DNA from: Mactromeris polynyma
Taxonomy: Eukaryota > Mollusca > Bivalvia > Venerida > Mactridae
Assembly: GCA_032209605.1 (NCBI GenBank)
Contig: JASFXZ010000009.1
Coordinates: 12,573,553-12,637,552, forward strand
Length of the DNA stretch: 64,000 nucleotides
Reading direction: 5' to 3'
The notes beneath the pieces were generated by a model. It was not told the DNA's origin and made no database searches. It saw only the letters and a list, made by a program, of their open reading frames with translations. How positions within the stretch are numbered: the first letter of the stretch is position 1; each line of letters opens with the position of its first letter. A program made the position numbers and the translations under genes. This document shows, one piece after another, positions 13,901-27,990 of this stretch.

Positions 13901-16177
13901 CAGACAAACCGTCAGTTCCTTGTGGACAAACATTGAAGTTAGCGCTAGTTAGAAACCTCCATGGAACGCTGGTTACATCAGCAGAGTGCCATATAAGGAT
14001 ATAACAAACATTGTGTCATTGAAAGTCAACTTTAAATCAAAGCAACTAAATCAACTTAATTCATGTCCCGTCCGCTACACCATACTATGGTACTACAGTA
14101 GGGCAAGATCAGATAATCTCAGGCATGCAGATAACAAGGTTCTATCTATGTCAGCATTTATCTAAGTCAATGAGCCGAGGGGTCAAATATCTATATGCCC
14201 TCAAACATAAAATCTCCAATTGTTTAAAGCTGACAAAAATAACAATGCAAACTATTTGTGGCATTTTTTGCTGATTTTATCCATCTTTACATTACTTCAA
14301 CACAATTTGAACTACAATGAAAGATTCAAACATTTGGTTTACATTTTCATGTGGAAGAACATACTTTACAGATGCAGTCTCAAGTACCCAACTATCTGTA
14401 CTGATAAAAACCGCACTTATTAAAATATTATAATAAATGGACAAAATGGAAAATAAATCTGTATTAACATAATCTTAAGACTTAGGTTATGTTGAGCTTT
14501 TTATATGAATAATGTTCTGATATTTCTGATATTTCTGATAAATATGACAACCTTTATCCCACTGTCCGCTTAAAACAGTAGGCGAAAAATCCTCCCGGGA
14601 TCAGTCATAACCTGTGGCTTTGCATTAACCATCTTTTTCAAAGTGGAAACACTTGAAATTTTTGCATTCCTATGGATTTACATCAAAACACAAACAGAAT
14701 ACAAAAAAAAACCCAAGATAATAGGTAGTATTGGGTCAAAACATAAGCTGGGTTCATCTACAGTACAGCATAATACACTATACAATGAAATATGTCCCCT
14801 TCTATGATAAACATTTATCTGCTTGACCGAATAAGGGAAAAGTATTTCATGACCTTAAATAGTTTATATGACAAGTTATTTATCAAACATCCCAAGTGTC
14901 ATAACATACTTATTGTACCTGGTTTGCTCAAAGTATTAATCACTTTTTCTTACAATGACCGAATTATGATAACAAATTAATCAAATGTTAATGAATTACC
15001 AGTATACCAGTATTTCAAACAATTATCATTTATCAAGTACTCCTCATTCAGTCCATTGTCTGTAAGCTGTACAGAAAGTATATACATAAAGACTTATTAC
15101 CAATAAAATTGCTAAATTCCATTTGCGATTAAAGACTGTTAAAATATTCAAGAATGTATTAGCAAAGAAAATGGGAGAAAATTAACTCAATTAACCAATA
15201 TTAATCATATATAAGCCTCACATAGTATTTGCACATGTAAGCTGAATGAAAAATGAAAGTAGGAAGTGTCAATTTCGCACCAAAAATCCTAAGCATTATA
15301 TCCAAAACTCAAATAGCATGAACATTCAACAGGTTTAAATATTAAATAACTATAAAATAGCAGAAAAACAAAGGAATCCAACACCATTTCATATCTGTTC
15401 ATCTTTACATTAATTATTCATAAACTAGCTAAAACCCAAAGTGATTATTATAGGACTTTTCAATTACTGAATTGATTTAATTATGATGGATTATCATTAT
15501 TTAACTAATATACTAAGACGTGCAAACATCAAACGCAGACCCAGATCTTGTTGAAGAAGTATCAGTAAACATATAATGATTCTATCCATTTAATATAAAG
15601 ATACTAGGCTGAACCATGGGTGGGGTGTATATTTGTTGAGATTATCACTTCAAAGCTATCTTAGATACATCACTTCTATTATAGACTCATATAAACAGAC
15701 CCGAGCATATGCATTATGACCCAATACAACCACTACGCAACAAATTGAACAGTAGAAGTTAAAATGGTGGAAGTATACTGGAATTAGAACGTAGATAGGA
15801 TTTTTTTCTCTTAAGTCGATAATCCAGTAGACACTGGTCTAATATTTATTCTTCTCATAAATATCGAGGTCTCAACTTTTGCTAGTTGTGCATTAAAATG
15901 TAAATATGACCAAAAAAGAAGGTTCATAAAACTGTGTTTGAAATTCCTTCAATAAAATGTCTGCTAAATGGGTGATTAATTGAGTAAATGAGCAAAAATG
16001 CATACATAAAACTGAATTGTAATATAATTATATGCTTTGTATAATAAACATAAAATTACATTACATTGCGTACAGTCATGAGGTGTGAATGATTCAGAAA
16101 CAAGCAATGAAATGTACATAAACATGCGAGTTGTTACAAACAACATTTCAGCAATCAACTCAATATCCACTCTAATG
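10947..16177. other. long AT-rich stretch, no gene seen
   Basis: Five kilobases without a convincing exon. It holds a run of 10 G at 11900-11909, a 10-base triplet repeat around 14515-14540 ('gatatttct') and many short random frames. A minus-strand 'MPTK' fragment ending in a good donor near 13163 lacks a clear acceptor and is not called. Confidence 0.4.
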
Positions 16178-19056
16178 TACCGATATTCCAGCCACTCGTC
16201 TATTATACAGGGCAGACATTCGATGTAACCAGTGATCCTGGGTTACCTGCCCACCGATATTCCAGCCACTCGTCTATTATACAGGGCAGACATTCGATGT
16301 AACCAGTGATCCTGGGTTACCTGCCCACCGATATTCCAGCCACTTGTCTATTATACAGGGCAGACATTCGATGTAACCAGTGATCCTGGGTTACCTGCCC
16401 ACCGATATTCCAGCCACTCGTCTATTATACAGGGCAGACATTCAATGTAACCAGTGATCCTGGGTTACCAGCCCACCGATATTCCAGCCACTCGTCTATT
16501 ATACAGGGCAGACATTCAATGTAACCAGTGATCCTGGGTTACCTGCCCACCGATATTCCAGCCACTCGTCTATTATACAGGGCAGACACTCGATGTAACC
16601 AGTGATCCTGGGTTACCAGCCCACCGATATTCCAGCCACTCGTCTATTATACAGGGCAGACATTCGATGTAACCAGTGATCCTGGGTTACCAGCCCACCG
16701 ATATTCCAGCCACTCGTCTATACAGGGCAAACACTCGATGTAACCAGTGATCCTGGGTTACCAGCCCACCGATATTCCAGCCACTCGTCTATTATACAGG
16801 GCAAACCATCGATGTAATCAGTGATCCTGGGTTACCAGCCCACCGATATTCCAGCCACTCGTCTATACAGGGCAGACATTCAATGTAACCAGTGATCCTG
16901 GGTTACCAGCCCACCGATATTCCAGCCACTCGTCTATACAGGGCAGACATTCAATGTAACCAGTGATCCTGGGTTACCAGCCCACCGATATTCCAGCCAC
17001 TCGTCTATTATACAGGGCAGACATTCAATGTAACCAGTGATCCTGGGTTACCAGCCCACCGATATTCCAGCCACTCGTCTATTATACAGGGCAGACATTC
17101 GATGTAACCAGTGATCCTGGGTTACCTGCCCACCGATATTCCAGCCACTCGTCTATTATACAGGGCAGACATTCGATGTAACCAGTGATCCTGGGTTACC
17201 AGCCCACCGATATTCCAGCCACTCGTCTATTATACAGGGCAGACATTCGATGTAACCAGTGATCCTGGGTTACCAGCCCACCGATATTCCAGCCACTCAT
17301 CTATTATACAGGGCAGACATTCGATGTAACCAGTGATCCTGGGTTACCTGCCCACCGATATTCCAGCCACTCGTCTATTATACAGGGCAGACATTCGATG
17401 TAACCAGTGATCCTGGGTAACCTGCCCACCGATATTCCAGCCACTCGTCTATTATACAGGGCAGACATTCAATGTAACCATTGATCCTGGGTTACCAGCC
17501 CACCGATATTCCAGCCACTCGTCTATTATACAGGGCAGACACTCGATGTAACCAGTGATCCTGGGTTACCTGCCCACCGATATTCCAGCCACTCGTCTAT
17601 TATACAGGGCAGACATTCAATGTAACCAGTGATCCTGGGTTACCAGCCCACCGATATTCCAGCCACTCGTCTATTATACAGGGCAGACATTCGATGTAAC
17701 CAGTGATCCTGGGTTACCAGCCCACCGATATTCCAGCCACTCGTCTATTATACAGGGCAGACATTCGATGTAACCAGTGATCCTGGGTTACCAGCCCACC
17801 GATATTCCAGCCACTCATCTATTATACAGGGCAGACATTCGATGTAACCAGTGATCCTGGGTTACCTGCCCACCGATATTCCAGCCACTCGTCTATTATA
17901 CAGGGCAGACATTCGATGTAACCAGTGATCCTGGGTTACCTGCCCACCGATATTCCAGCCACTCGTCTATTATACAGGGCAGACATTCGATGTAACCAGT
18001 GATCCTGGGTTACCTGCCCACCGATATTCCAGCCACTCGTCTATTATACAGGGCAGACATTCGATGTAACCAGTGATCCTGGGTTACCTGCCCACCGATA
18101 TTCCAGCCACTCGTCTATTATACAGGGCAGACATTCGATGTAACCAGTGATCCTGGGTTACCTGCCCACCGATATTCCAGCCACTCGTCTATTATACAGG
18201 GCAGACATTCGATGTAACCAGTGATCCTGGGTTACCTGCCCACCGATATTCCAGCCACTCGTCTATTATACAGGGCAGACATTCAATGTAACCAGTGATC
18301 CTGGGTTACCAGCCCACCGATATTCCAGCCACTCGTCTATTATACAGGGCAGACATTCGATGTAACCAGTGATCCTGGGTTACCAGCCCACCGATATTCC
18401 AGCCACTCGTCTATTATACAGGGCAGACATTCGATGTAACCAGTGATCCTGGGTTACCAGCCCACCGATATTCCAGCCACTCATCTATTATACAGGGCAG
18501 ACATTCAATGTAACCATTGATCCTGGGTTACCAGCCCACCGATATTCCAGCCACTCATCTATTATACAGGGCAGACATTCGATGTAACCAGTGATCCTGG
18601 GTTACCTGCCCACCGATATTCCAGCCACTCGTCTATTATACAGGGCAGACATTCGATGTAACCAGTGATCCTGGGTTACCTGCCCACCGATATTCCAGCC
18701 ACTCGTCTATTATACAGGGCAGACATTCGATGTAACCAGTGATCCTGGGTTACCTGCCCACCGATATTCCAGCCACTCGTCTATTATACAGGGCAGACAT
18801 TCGATGTAACCAGTGATCCTGGGTTACCTGCCCACCGATATTCCAGCCACTCGTCTATTATACAGGGCAGACATTCGATGTAACCAGTGATCCTGGGTTA
18901 CCTGCCCACCGATATTCCAGCCACTCGTCTATTATACAGGGCAGACATTCGATGTAACCAGTGATCCTGGGTTACCTGCCCACCGATATTCCAGCCACTC
19001 GTCTATTATACAGGGCAGACATTCGATGTAACCAGTGATCCTGGGTTACCAGCCCA
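16178..19056. repeat. 74-base satellite array, about 39 copies
   Basis: The unit runs 'ccaccgatattccagccact', 'cgtctattatacagggcaga', 'cattcgatgtaaccagtgat', 'cctgggttacctgc' (74 bases). Copies are nearly identical. Variable sites are ctgc/cagc before the junction, attcg/attca, and cgtct/catct. Some units (near 16720, 16865 and 16935) lack four bases (ttat). The linked variant 'catct' recurs at 17299, 17815, 18481 and 18555, spacings close to whole multiples of the unit, which suggests block duplication. Each unit carries 'gtaacc...ggttac', a short inverted repeat. Confidence 0.97.
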
Positions 19057-19190
19057 GTACTTACTTGCACATTCTAGCACAGGCAACTCAAAACTGTCAC
19101 AAAGAATGTATGCTTTACATAGAGTTCAAACCTATGACCCCAAGTTGGGCAGTCTAGTGCTCTACCGACTGAGCTTAACAGGGTGAGCAT
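19057..19190 (-). repeat. tRNA-derived SINE abutting the satellite
   Basis: On the minus strand 19184-19123 reads like a tRNA: an A-box 'taagctcagtcggtagagc', an anticodon-like region, and a B-box 'aggtttgaactct'. The 5' and 3' acceptor arms do not pair, so it is not a working tRNA gene. About 65 bases of linker follow, then the first unit of the 74-base satellite read on the same strand. Confidence 0.65.
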
Positions 19191-21808
19191 ATAGCTACAC
19201 TTATGCAACCATTCTCCTCTAAGGAACAATATCATCAACATCAAATAAAACAAACTCTAATATATTTATGCCCTCTATTTATGTACAAAGTTTGCAGTAA
19301 CTGGTATTCAAAGTATAAGGGAGAGAATGCGAATATAGAGGAGAGGATTTACATTAATTAATGCCAAAGACAAGGGGAGTGACATAATATCATGAAGTGA
19401 GAGTACAATTACTCAAAGGCATTTATTTTAAACAAATAGTTCCATCTATTTCAAGAGGGGGGGGGGGTGTAAGGTTGACTTACGTAATGAAATGTTTTGA
19501 CATTAATAATATATTTTGACATTGATATTGCAATGTTGATGATGTATGAGTGAGAGGAGCATAATAGTTTACGACTATTTCAAGTTTTTGGTTTAAATTT
19601 TAGTTTAATTGAAACATATTGTGAAGCAGAACCTAAAATTTACACAACAAACATTTTTACTAAACTTTCTGTCATATTATTTTAACACAGTATTTTAATA
19701 ATCCAACAAGACATTTAATTGCATTATAATTGATGTAAAATGCTTGATTATGTACATGATGTAGTAGTAGTACATTTATTTTTTGTTTTTGGCTATAAAA
19801 TGTGGTCCCTATCTCTCAAAACTTACTAGTCATGCTAATTGTATACACAGGGTTTTTACTTGACATAACTTTATTTTAGGGGTCCAAGGGATGCACAGTA
19901 AGTTGAAAATGGGAGTCCCTAGAAAGAAAAGGGAGTCAGTGACTCAAGATTTCTGCGTCAGGGAAATACCTGTATACATGTGTAAGGTCAAGAAGGGTTT
20001 TATGGAAAATAAGAAACATATATACATAATCCATAGTATGTCTGAGGCCGTAGCTGTTTCCAGTGTGTTACTACTAGACGTCAGTGAAATGTGCTATTAG
20101 AATAAAACGCCATTCAAGAATACATTTTCTGAAATTTTAAAAAACCTAGAGCAAAAGCACTAACAGTTGGCCAACATGGGCTTACACTTGTTTCAAATAC
20201 CAGCTTCTACAGATTTAGCCAGAACGAAGAAGAAATCTTAGTTTCTCTGAAATCATAATTTACTAACAAACTGTGGAGTCACTTAACAGATTTACAAATC
20301 AAGAAAACTGCTGTCCTTTTTTTAACAAATGTAACGAAAAGACAAAACATTTCACTTTTCAAAGACCTGATTTACAAATGATTGCAATCCTGCTCAACCA
20401 AGAACAATTGTCAATTAATTAAATACCAATTAACACCTTGCAACTATTTAGTTATCATATGTTGTAATCATATGCTTACTCATGTGTCAATGTCATTAAA
20501 CCACAGATGCTATCTGATCATAAACCAGGTTACAGAACAATCAGCCTTTTCTATCTCCACAGAAAAGCTTCAAACTCAATGATTAACAAACCAGATTACA
20601 TTTATAATAAATAAACCATACTGATCATTAAACAACCAGTAACACCAGGGGACAATAGAACATGTAACTACAAACATTGCTTATGAATGAATTCAATTGA
20701 TGTGTACAGCAATGACCATACCCCAGTCATTGTCCTTTAATGTTGATCAGCCATTATACTGCTAGTGCTAGTTGATGAGTACAATGTTGATGCCTTAAAA
20801 GGCAACACTGTCATGCCAATTATATATCCACAAACAGATAAGAAACAGAGCCATGAAATCCGTGAAGCAAGGACTGGGTCTATAGCTTTCAGCCACTATG
20901 CAACAGGGGCGAACGTTTCTGCAAATGACCTTCAAGACATTTAAATGGGAGTCAAAGTTTAAAGTCTTAAAAAAGATACTGTTGGGATTTGAAATATAGC
21001 CAAATATCTGCAATGAAACTGTCATCAGAAATAAAGGCCTAAATCTTGTCATCTTATTCCAGAAAATTTCTACTATTCAGGATTGTTCAATGCATGTTGA
21101 AGTTGCAGTCCTGACAAGATCAGTCATGATCCTCGATTCCCAAGTGTGCCCTTGACCTTCGTGATAGATGCCTGGATCCTGTGCCCCAAAATGGCTCCAC
21201 ATATATAACAAAATTTCAGTTTGGACACAATCAAATTGACAGCCATGCACACATTAGTGCACATACTGCAAACTACATAATTGTTCAATGGAGTGAAAAA
21301 CAGAGTTCATTTCTAAGGGGTGAGAGACTATGTTTATGGAGTAGTTGTTAATTCCAAAAACACTAGTACATGCATTATGTGCCTTACAAGGTGAATGTAT
21401 CAGTAACTCAGTAAGGCATGTGGAATAAGTGACATTTTACAGTATCTACACAACAATGACATGTGGTTACATAGCGCCAAGCCTCGAGATTCCAATGTTG
21501 ATGCGTATGTTTGCCCATTCTAAGCATGTTTAACCATAACCAGTAAGGAATGTAGCAGCTGCTCAGCTCTCCGTTAAGGTTGTTCAGTAAGTACAGACAG
21601 CTTTACAACAGTTTATATTGAATATAGATACGTTGATATTTCTCAGACTTTTAGCCACAAAAGGGAATTGGCATGGATACAATGATGATCATCTACATAT
21701 TGACAATGCCTTGATCTACAGACACCCAATGGACATTGGTAATTCTGCACATTGCAATGGTTAACACCTCATCCAGCCTCACCAGTATCACTCCACAGAA
21801 CAACTTAC
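19191..21808. other. no gene seen
   Basis: AT-rich with a G run at 19457-19467. The frames present are short and lack splice context or known motifs. Confidence 0.4.
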
Positions 21809-21961
21809 CTCAACTCTGACTGGGGAGCTCATGACAAGACCATGGTTAGTCAAGGACGGTGCTATTGCTGTCAGCTGTGGCGCCAGTGCTGTTGCATGCA
21901 TCAGAGACTCTGGCTTCCCTGCCAAAGCTGTTGTAATGAATCTACCACCAACAACAGCCAT
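21809..21961 (-). CDS. possible first coding exon, unknown protein
   Basis: An ATG in a favourable context (aaaATGG) at 21961 opens a 51-codon frame that runs exactly to a near-consensus donor (GAG|GTAAGT, intron base at 21808). The peptide begins MAVVGGRFITTALAGKPESL and is rich in Ala, Thr and Leu with no acidic residues before the last codon region, which could suit a mitochondrial targeting end. That reading is a guess. The local base composition is more GC-rich than its surroundings. I found no matching downstream exon at lower coordinates. The opposite strand is also open here (about 75 codons, containing LTGELMTRPWLVKDGAIAVS, ending near 21997), so the coding strand is not certain. No family is recognised. 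Confidence 0.3.
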
Positions 21962-24840
21962 TTTGCTTAATTCCACAAAAAATAAATCTTCAAATTAATC
22001 CCAAAAAAAAATCGATCATACATCCAACATATAAGATTTTAACATGACATTTCAAATACTTTGTTTTGTAATCCGATTCCCAACATTGTCTTTAAATGGC
22101 TGTAAGAAAGATTGATTGTCTATGTCAAATTTATTCTAATTGTTTTAAATGGTCTCATAAAGAGGCGATACGTATTCTTTTATAATTAGTAAAATCAGCC
22201 ACAGACATTTATTTTCAGATCAGGGGGTGAACAAAGGGAGAGGTAATATTGAACAATACAGCTAAACCTAGGCGTATGATTGAACTCCTAATGTGGCAAC
22301 ATTGTAAGTAACACAGACTAGTAAGCACTGAACTTTCATACATATAATAAAGTAACCAGGTTCAAAGAACACTAAAGGCTTGATACTGTTTAGTTTAAAC
22401 ATATTTTATTTACATACTATGAACAACATAATAATACAATACAATATACAACATTTTGCATAAAACAAGTTTGTTCAATAGTTAGTGCAAAAAGGAGACC
22501 GAAAGTCAATGGCTTCTATAAGTCTTCTCCTTTGATACTATTTGACAAACAGGTATCAACCATACTCATCGATTGGCAATGCAGCTAACAAAACGCTGGG
22601 CTGTATTTCCAGGCTCAGTTGGTTATACACTTGGGTGTGTAATATTGGGGTTGTAATTATCTTCAGTCAAATTGTCATAGAGCATGCAGGGCACTCATTC
22701 TGACATATCTTTGTTTATGGGTACCATTCCCTGACTATAATAGTGTTAGTTCCCCTATTTCCAAGTAAAAGTCTCCTCAGGAAAACTCTTATCTGATAAG
22801 ATGAGATTGATCCAGTCATTTCTTTAAACGCATTAAAACATATGTCCAAAATTATTGTGTATTTGTCATAACTGATTAAAAAATGTACAATAAGGTAAAA
22901 ATGATAATTCAAGTTTAGCTCACAATTCCCCTTTTTTCAATGAAGTCATGTTGCTTCGCTATTATTATCAAGTGTCATGGACTTTCGCTGTAGCTTTGCA
23001 GTTTGAATGTGGCATTTCCGGCTTAACTCTTCATTCAATATTGGCAGAAAACAACACTGCATTTTGACCAATCTTAATATTAACTCTCACTGTCATGCTA
23101 ATTTTTTTTTGGACATTCTCATAATCAGCTTTGTTTTCTTCTCTCTTGCTCATGGAGATTTAATTCAAATTTAATTATCAAATAGAATATTAAATGAGTC
23201 GTTCTAACCAAGCTGGTGCCCTTGTCACATTCATTGAAATTGATCGAAAATCAATTGACAAATCAAGCAATAAGTGATACATTTTGTCACAACAGGGAGA
23301 TGCAACTTTGATTGTTTGCCACAAAATGCTTCAACATGGGACTGATCATATATATATAATGTCTGTGACATCAAAATTTTGAATTGTCAAATCCCATTAA
23401 AATAAAACTCTAAATCTTGCTTCTATTCTAGAATAGTATGCTTATTTGACAACTAGTACTGTAGTGGATTGATGTAACTGATTTTAAATGAGATTAGCAG
23501 GATTGTCATAACTCTTTCTATTTTCAACCATTCCACGATATTTCTCGATGCTTCATTTAAGCTTACCATCTGTTCACCCCAAATTTATTACTATTTCTGA
23601 CTTAATGCCAAAATTACTGTTCCTAATTATTTTAAGTGCCCATTTAAGATTAGTACAACTTGCTAATCACCAATAATCTGCTGATTATGCTTACAGTTTG
23701 TAGTATTTGATTTTTAGAGCTTTACTAAGGCACAGTTTAAGCTTAAATCAGCTGTGGATTAACCTGTCTGGGTATATGAACGCATGAACTGTATAGACTT
23801 CTCAATGCAGATAATGGATGATCTGCACGCAATCGTTTTTGTAAAATCAATTTTTTTCTGACTGGAATGGAATATTTTTTTTGTCAATCATTTACAGATA
23901 AACACTTTAATTCCTCAGTTTTCACAGAAAGTGAAATGCAATTTGAGCAAATTTACAAAAAAATGTTATTTTCAATTTTTAATTTCCAAATAGAAGAATA
24001 TCAAAACTAATTAAGTTAAGAGAACAGAGAGGTCCTGTAGGACTCCTTTATTCCCATAAGTCACTATCAATTGATTGAGCTGTAGCCATAGAGTTTCAAA
24101 TATTTTCTTGAGAAAGTTATCTATTGGTTTCTATGTAGACAAAACTCATACAAGAACATTAGTAAATCCCTTATGTTTTCTCCTTCAGTAAGAGATGCAT
24201 CCGACATGATGATCAACTTTTGTTTCCTTAACAATATTTGTCTGCCATTCTTTGAGTGAACTAAGAAACACTTGTCCATTGCTTTCTCCCCACAAGGGTC
24301 CAAACTTACAGCTGATGGTTCCAATACAATTTCAAGTTAGGTTTTCCTCACAGGACACTTAGTTTTAAATCTCAAGTAGCTAGTATATCAAAACATATTT
24401 TTTACTCTTTTCACTTTTGTATAATTTTTGTATTATAAAAAGAATTTCATGTTTTTATCAACTCAGAAGGTTATCTGTAGTACGTTCAAAGGCGTTTATA
24501 CATGAAACAATCCTTTTGGTATAATATTGAGGATGATTTTGAACAAGTATGTAACCTCAGGCAATCATTTAATTAATCACACAAATTTTAAAATTTACCG
24601 AATCTGTCAAATCAGCATTTTTTCATCAGCTATCTACATCAAGTAGTTCATTTGTTATTTCATGCAAAAGCTATCACTCTTTCATGTCAAATCATGTATG
24701 ATAATTTATGTCACAAGAAGGTTGTTTTAGACACTAAAACTTATGTCTCCCCAAATACTGTTTGACAGTAATTTGATTTCTAAATAAGTAGGAATTGGCA
24801 GCAAGTAGAGGGAAAGCATTTATCTAGTTAGCAGTCCAAC
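21962..24840. other. no gene seen
   Basis: AT-rich sequence with only short frames. No domain, repeat unit or RNA gene could be supported. Confidence 0.4.
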
Positions 24841-25799
24841 CTGCTGAAACAACATCTCCCTACAGCAACAACTGCTGAAGCAACATCTCTCTACAGCAAC
24901 ACCTGCTGAAATAACATCTCTCTACAGCAACAGCTGCTGAAACAACATCTCTCTGCAGCAACAACTGCTGAAACAACATCTCCCTACAGCAACACCTGCT
25001 GAAATAACATCTCTCTACAGCAACAGCTGCTGAAACAACATCTCCCTACAGCAACAACTGCTGAAACAATATCTCCCTACAGCAACAACTGCTGAAACAA
25101 CATCTCTCTACAGCAACAACTCCTTACAGCAACAGCTGCTGAAACAACATCTCCCTACAGCAACAACTGCTGAAACAACATCTCCCTACAGCAACAACTG
25201 CTGAAACAACATCTCTCTACAGCAACAACTCCTTACAGCAACAGCTGCTGAAACAACATCTCCCTACAGCAACAGCTGCTGAAACAACATCTCCCTACAG
25301 CAACAACTGCTGAAACAACATCTCCCTACAGTAACATCTCCCTACAGTAACAGCTGCTGAAACAACATCTCCCTACAGCAACATCTCCCTACAGCAACAA
25401 CTGCTGAAACAACATCTCCCTACAGCAACATCTCCCTACAGTAACAGCTGCTGAAACAACATCTCCCTACAGCAACAACTCCTTACAGCAACAACTGCTG
25501 AAACAACATCTCCCTACAGCAACAGCTGCTGAAACAACATCTCCCTACAGCAACAGCTGCTGAAACAACATCTCCCTACAGTAACAGCTGCTGAAACAAC
25601 ATCTCCCTACAGTAACAGCCCCTGAAACAACATCTCCCTACAGCAACAGCTGCTGAAACAACATCTCCCTACAGTAACAGCTGCTGAAACAACATCTCCC
25701 TACAGCAACAACTCCTTACAGCAACAACTGCTGAAACAACATCTCCCTACAGCAACAGCTGCTGAAACAACATCTCCCTACAGCAACAGCTGCTGAAAT
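24841..25799. repeat. 31-base minisatellite, about 30 copies
   Basis: The unit is 'ctgctgaaacaacatctccc' followed by 'tacagcaacag' (31 bases), with variants ctccct/ctctct and cagcaac/cagtaac. Shorter interstitial segments ('ctccttacagcaacaa' or 'atctccctacagtaac') break the register at several places (for example near 25115, 25230 and 25335). Confidence 0.95.
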
Positions 25800-26827
25800 A
25801 TGTACACAGATTATACAAACAACATGCTTTCTACCAATTGTGTACTGATCACGCAGCCCACTGATCATTGTATGTATATAAAATATCTTTTGTTGGTGAT
25901 TGAACAATTGACCTTTTCAATTTAATCTATTTTGTAAGCAAGCCCAATTGTTTCATGTTATAGCAATAAGGTATGTTTGTATTGTATCAGTACAATTATG
26001 TAGCATTCACACATGTACATGCATGTACTGTTTCCAATACTTTCATCTGAAAATTGTACAAAACCATGCAAAACCACATATTGCTCTATAGCCTTTTATC
26101 TTGATGATGATCAATCCTGAATTTTCCTCGACAAAGAACAGATATCAAATTTCACATTTACTGACATAATACCCAACTTAGAACACATTTTTGTATCCAG
26201 AGTAAACTATCACTTTCACAGAATATAAAATCCATGATGATGGAAGTGTTTCATTAATTAAGCAAAATCAACTGACAGGATGGTAAACACAGAAACAAAA
26301 CTATAATTACAGAATAACCCAAAAAGCAACAAGGATGAAGGTACAGCTGGGTACAATCTGCTGAAGGTCGAGGGTCATATGTGAGTAATCAGTAATTTTT
26401 TGGAAAATAAATTTACTGCCTATGCCTTTTCAATTTGGAAAATATTTGCGATAAGTCACAAATTTGGGAAAATAAGAGCATGGCTAGTTTACTTATAGAG
26501 GTTTTAATTTCCTGCTTTTGCTGAATGTATTATTACTTTTCCCTCTTCATCTCAAAGTGCAAGAAATCACTGGTAATAGAACATGCATCCGAGTTCTATG
26601 TTCATTTAGGCGTTTTAGTGAAGATCTCCATCCCCAAATAATAGTCAACAAACTTTTCAACAAAAAAGTCCAGCGTTTTACGGCATGTTGGTCTTCAGTC
26701 TTTCCTGTCTATTTCTACTTCAGTATCATCAGTATCATCAGTATCATCAGAAAGAGCATGTTCATTTGGTCCAGTCAAAAACATGGAAATCTTGCAATAA
26801 ACAAAGAATAATTCTGGGCTCTAGATG
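25800..26827. other. no gene seen
   Basis: Unique AT-rich DNA. A 9-base repeat 'cagtatcat' occurs three times at about 26722-26750. Confidence 0.4.
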
Positions 26828-26943
26828 ACGCGGAATGGTTAACCTTTTGATAAAGGGTACGTTATCTTACCAAAATCCACTGAATTTCAGTCTTAACCTT
26901 AAAATTGCGCCGACCACATTTTTTCAAGATATTTCTTGTTTCA
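26828..26943 (-). repeat. dispersed repeat family A, truncated inverted copy
   Basis: Read on the minus strand it matches the left part of the family A copy at 33043: 'agaaatatcttgaaaaaatg' (first blocks), 'gcgcaattttaaggttaaga' and 'ggtaacgt...ttatcaaaaggttaacca'. The central part is missing. Confidence 0.65.
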
Positions 26944-27640
26944 GTTTTGTTGCTTTGGAAGAATAGTTAAAAGCCAGTTCTTTCTGTATTACTATCTATT
27001 ATCAACTACATCATGATATTGTACAATACATATATATGGTTCATCCTTGAAAATATTGGAGTCTGGCAAGGATTTATCAATTAAGATTATTTTAAGTTTA
27101 CTGTCAGACACCTAAATGATTGTAAGATCTCCTTAATCACCTCTCATATGCAACAAATCAAAATCTAAGGTTAATTTTATCAGCAGCTATTTCAGATGTT
27201 CATCAGAAATGCACTCTGGTTTGTTGAACTTTAAATCATTAAATGTAATCCTAAACATTAACAGGTAATAACTTTCTTGGAGCATTTTATCAACTTAAAA
27301 TTTCTGCATTAAGCAAAGCTTTTAGTTAATTGATTTTTAAATGCCAGCTGTCTTCTACTAATGAGCCCTGACCTTAAAAACTATAAGATCAAAATGTACA
27401 AGAGTTTGATTCAATAGCATTCATCTACAAACTTCAGGCAGTCATCCTAACAAGTAAGGACCTCAGATGCCAAGGGTACTTGAGTTATTCCGCGGAAATG
27501 GATGATTTACCGACTAAAGGAAACAGGAGAAAAAAACAAGCATTAACACTAGATGTCCAAGGACAACATGTAGAGCCCACTAATTGTCGAGAGATGAAGA
27601 AAATATGGTTATATAATGCTGCACAATGCATATATATTAT
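26944..27640. other. no gene seen
   Basis: AT-rich spacer without supported features. Confidence 0.4.
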
Positions 27641-27990
27641 ACCCATTTTTGATGTTTGACTTTTAAGTATGACCTTGACCTTTGAGCTACAGATAAGTCT
27701 TTCATGCTGAACATTTGTGCCAAGTAATTTGAAAATACTCACATAAAAGAGAGAGTAATGGTCTGGAAAAGATGTTTCAGACCCATTTTTTCTTTTGACC
27801 TCAAAGTATGACCTTGACCTTTGAGCTACAGACAGGAGTATTGCACCTAATCAATAGAACATTTTGTGAAAAGTAATTTGAAAATACCCCCATAAAAGAT
27901 AGAGTAACTGTCTAGACAGGATGTTAAAGACCCATTTTTGACATTTGACGTCTAAGATCTAACATTGCCCTTTGAGCAATTGACTGAGCA
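27641..27990. repeat. degenerate 140-149-base tandem repeat with 'tgaccttgaccttt' motif
   Basis: The block 'acccattttt' recurs at 27641, 27781 and 27930. Each is followed by a 'ttgac...aagtatgaccttgacctttgagc' segment and then 'aagtaatttgaaaatac...cataaaagaagagagta'. The third copy is more diverged. The motif is shared with mollusc-type repeats at 10.7 kb and 53.1 kb. Confidence 0.75.

Noticed and set aside
24841..25799. CRISPR-like look of regularly spaced short repeats
   Set aside because: There are no unique spacers between identical repeats; units are contiguous, and the DNA is clearly eukaryotic.
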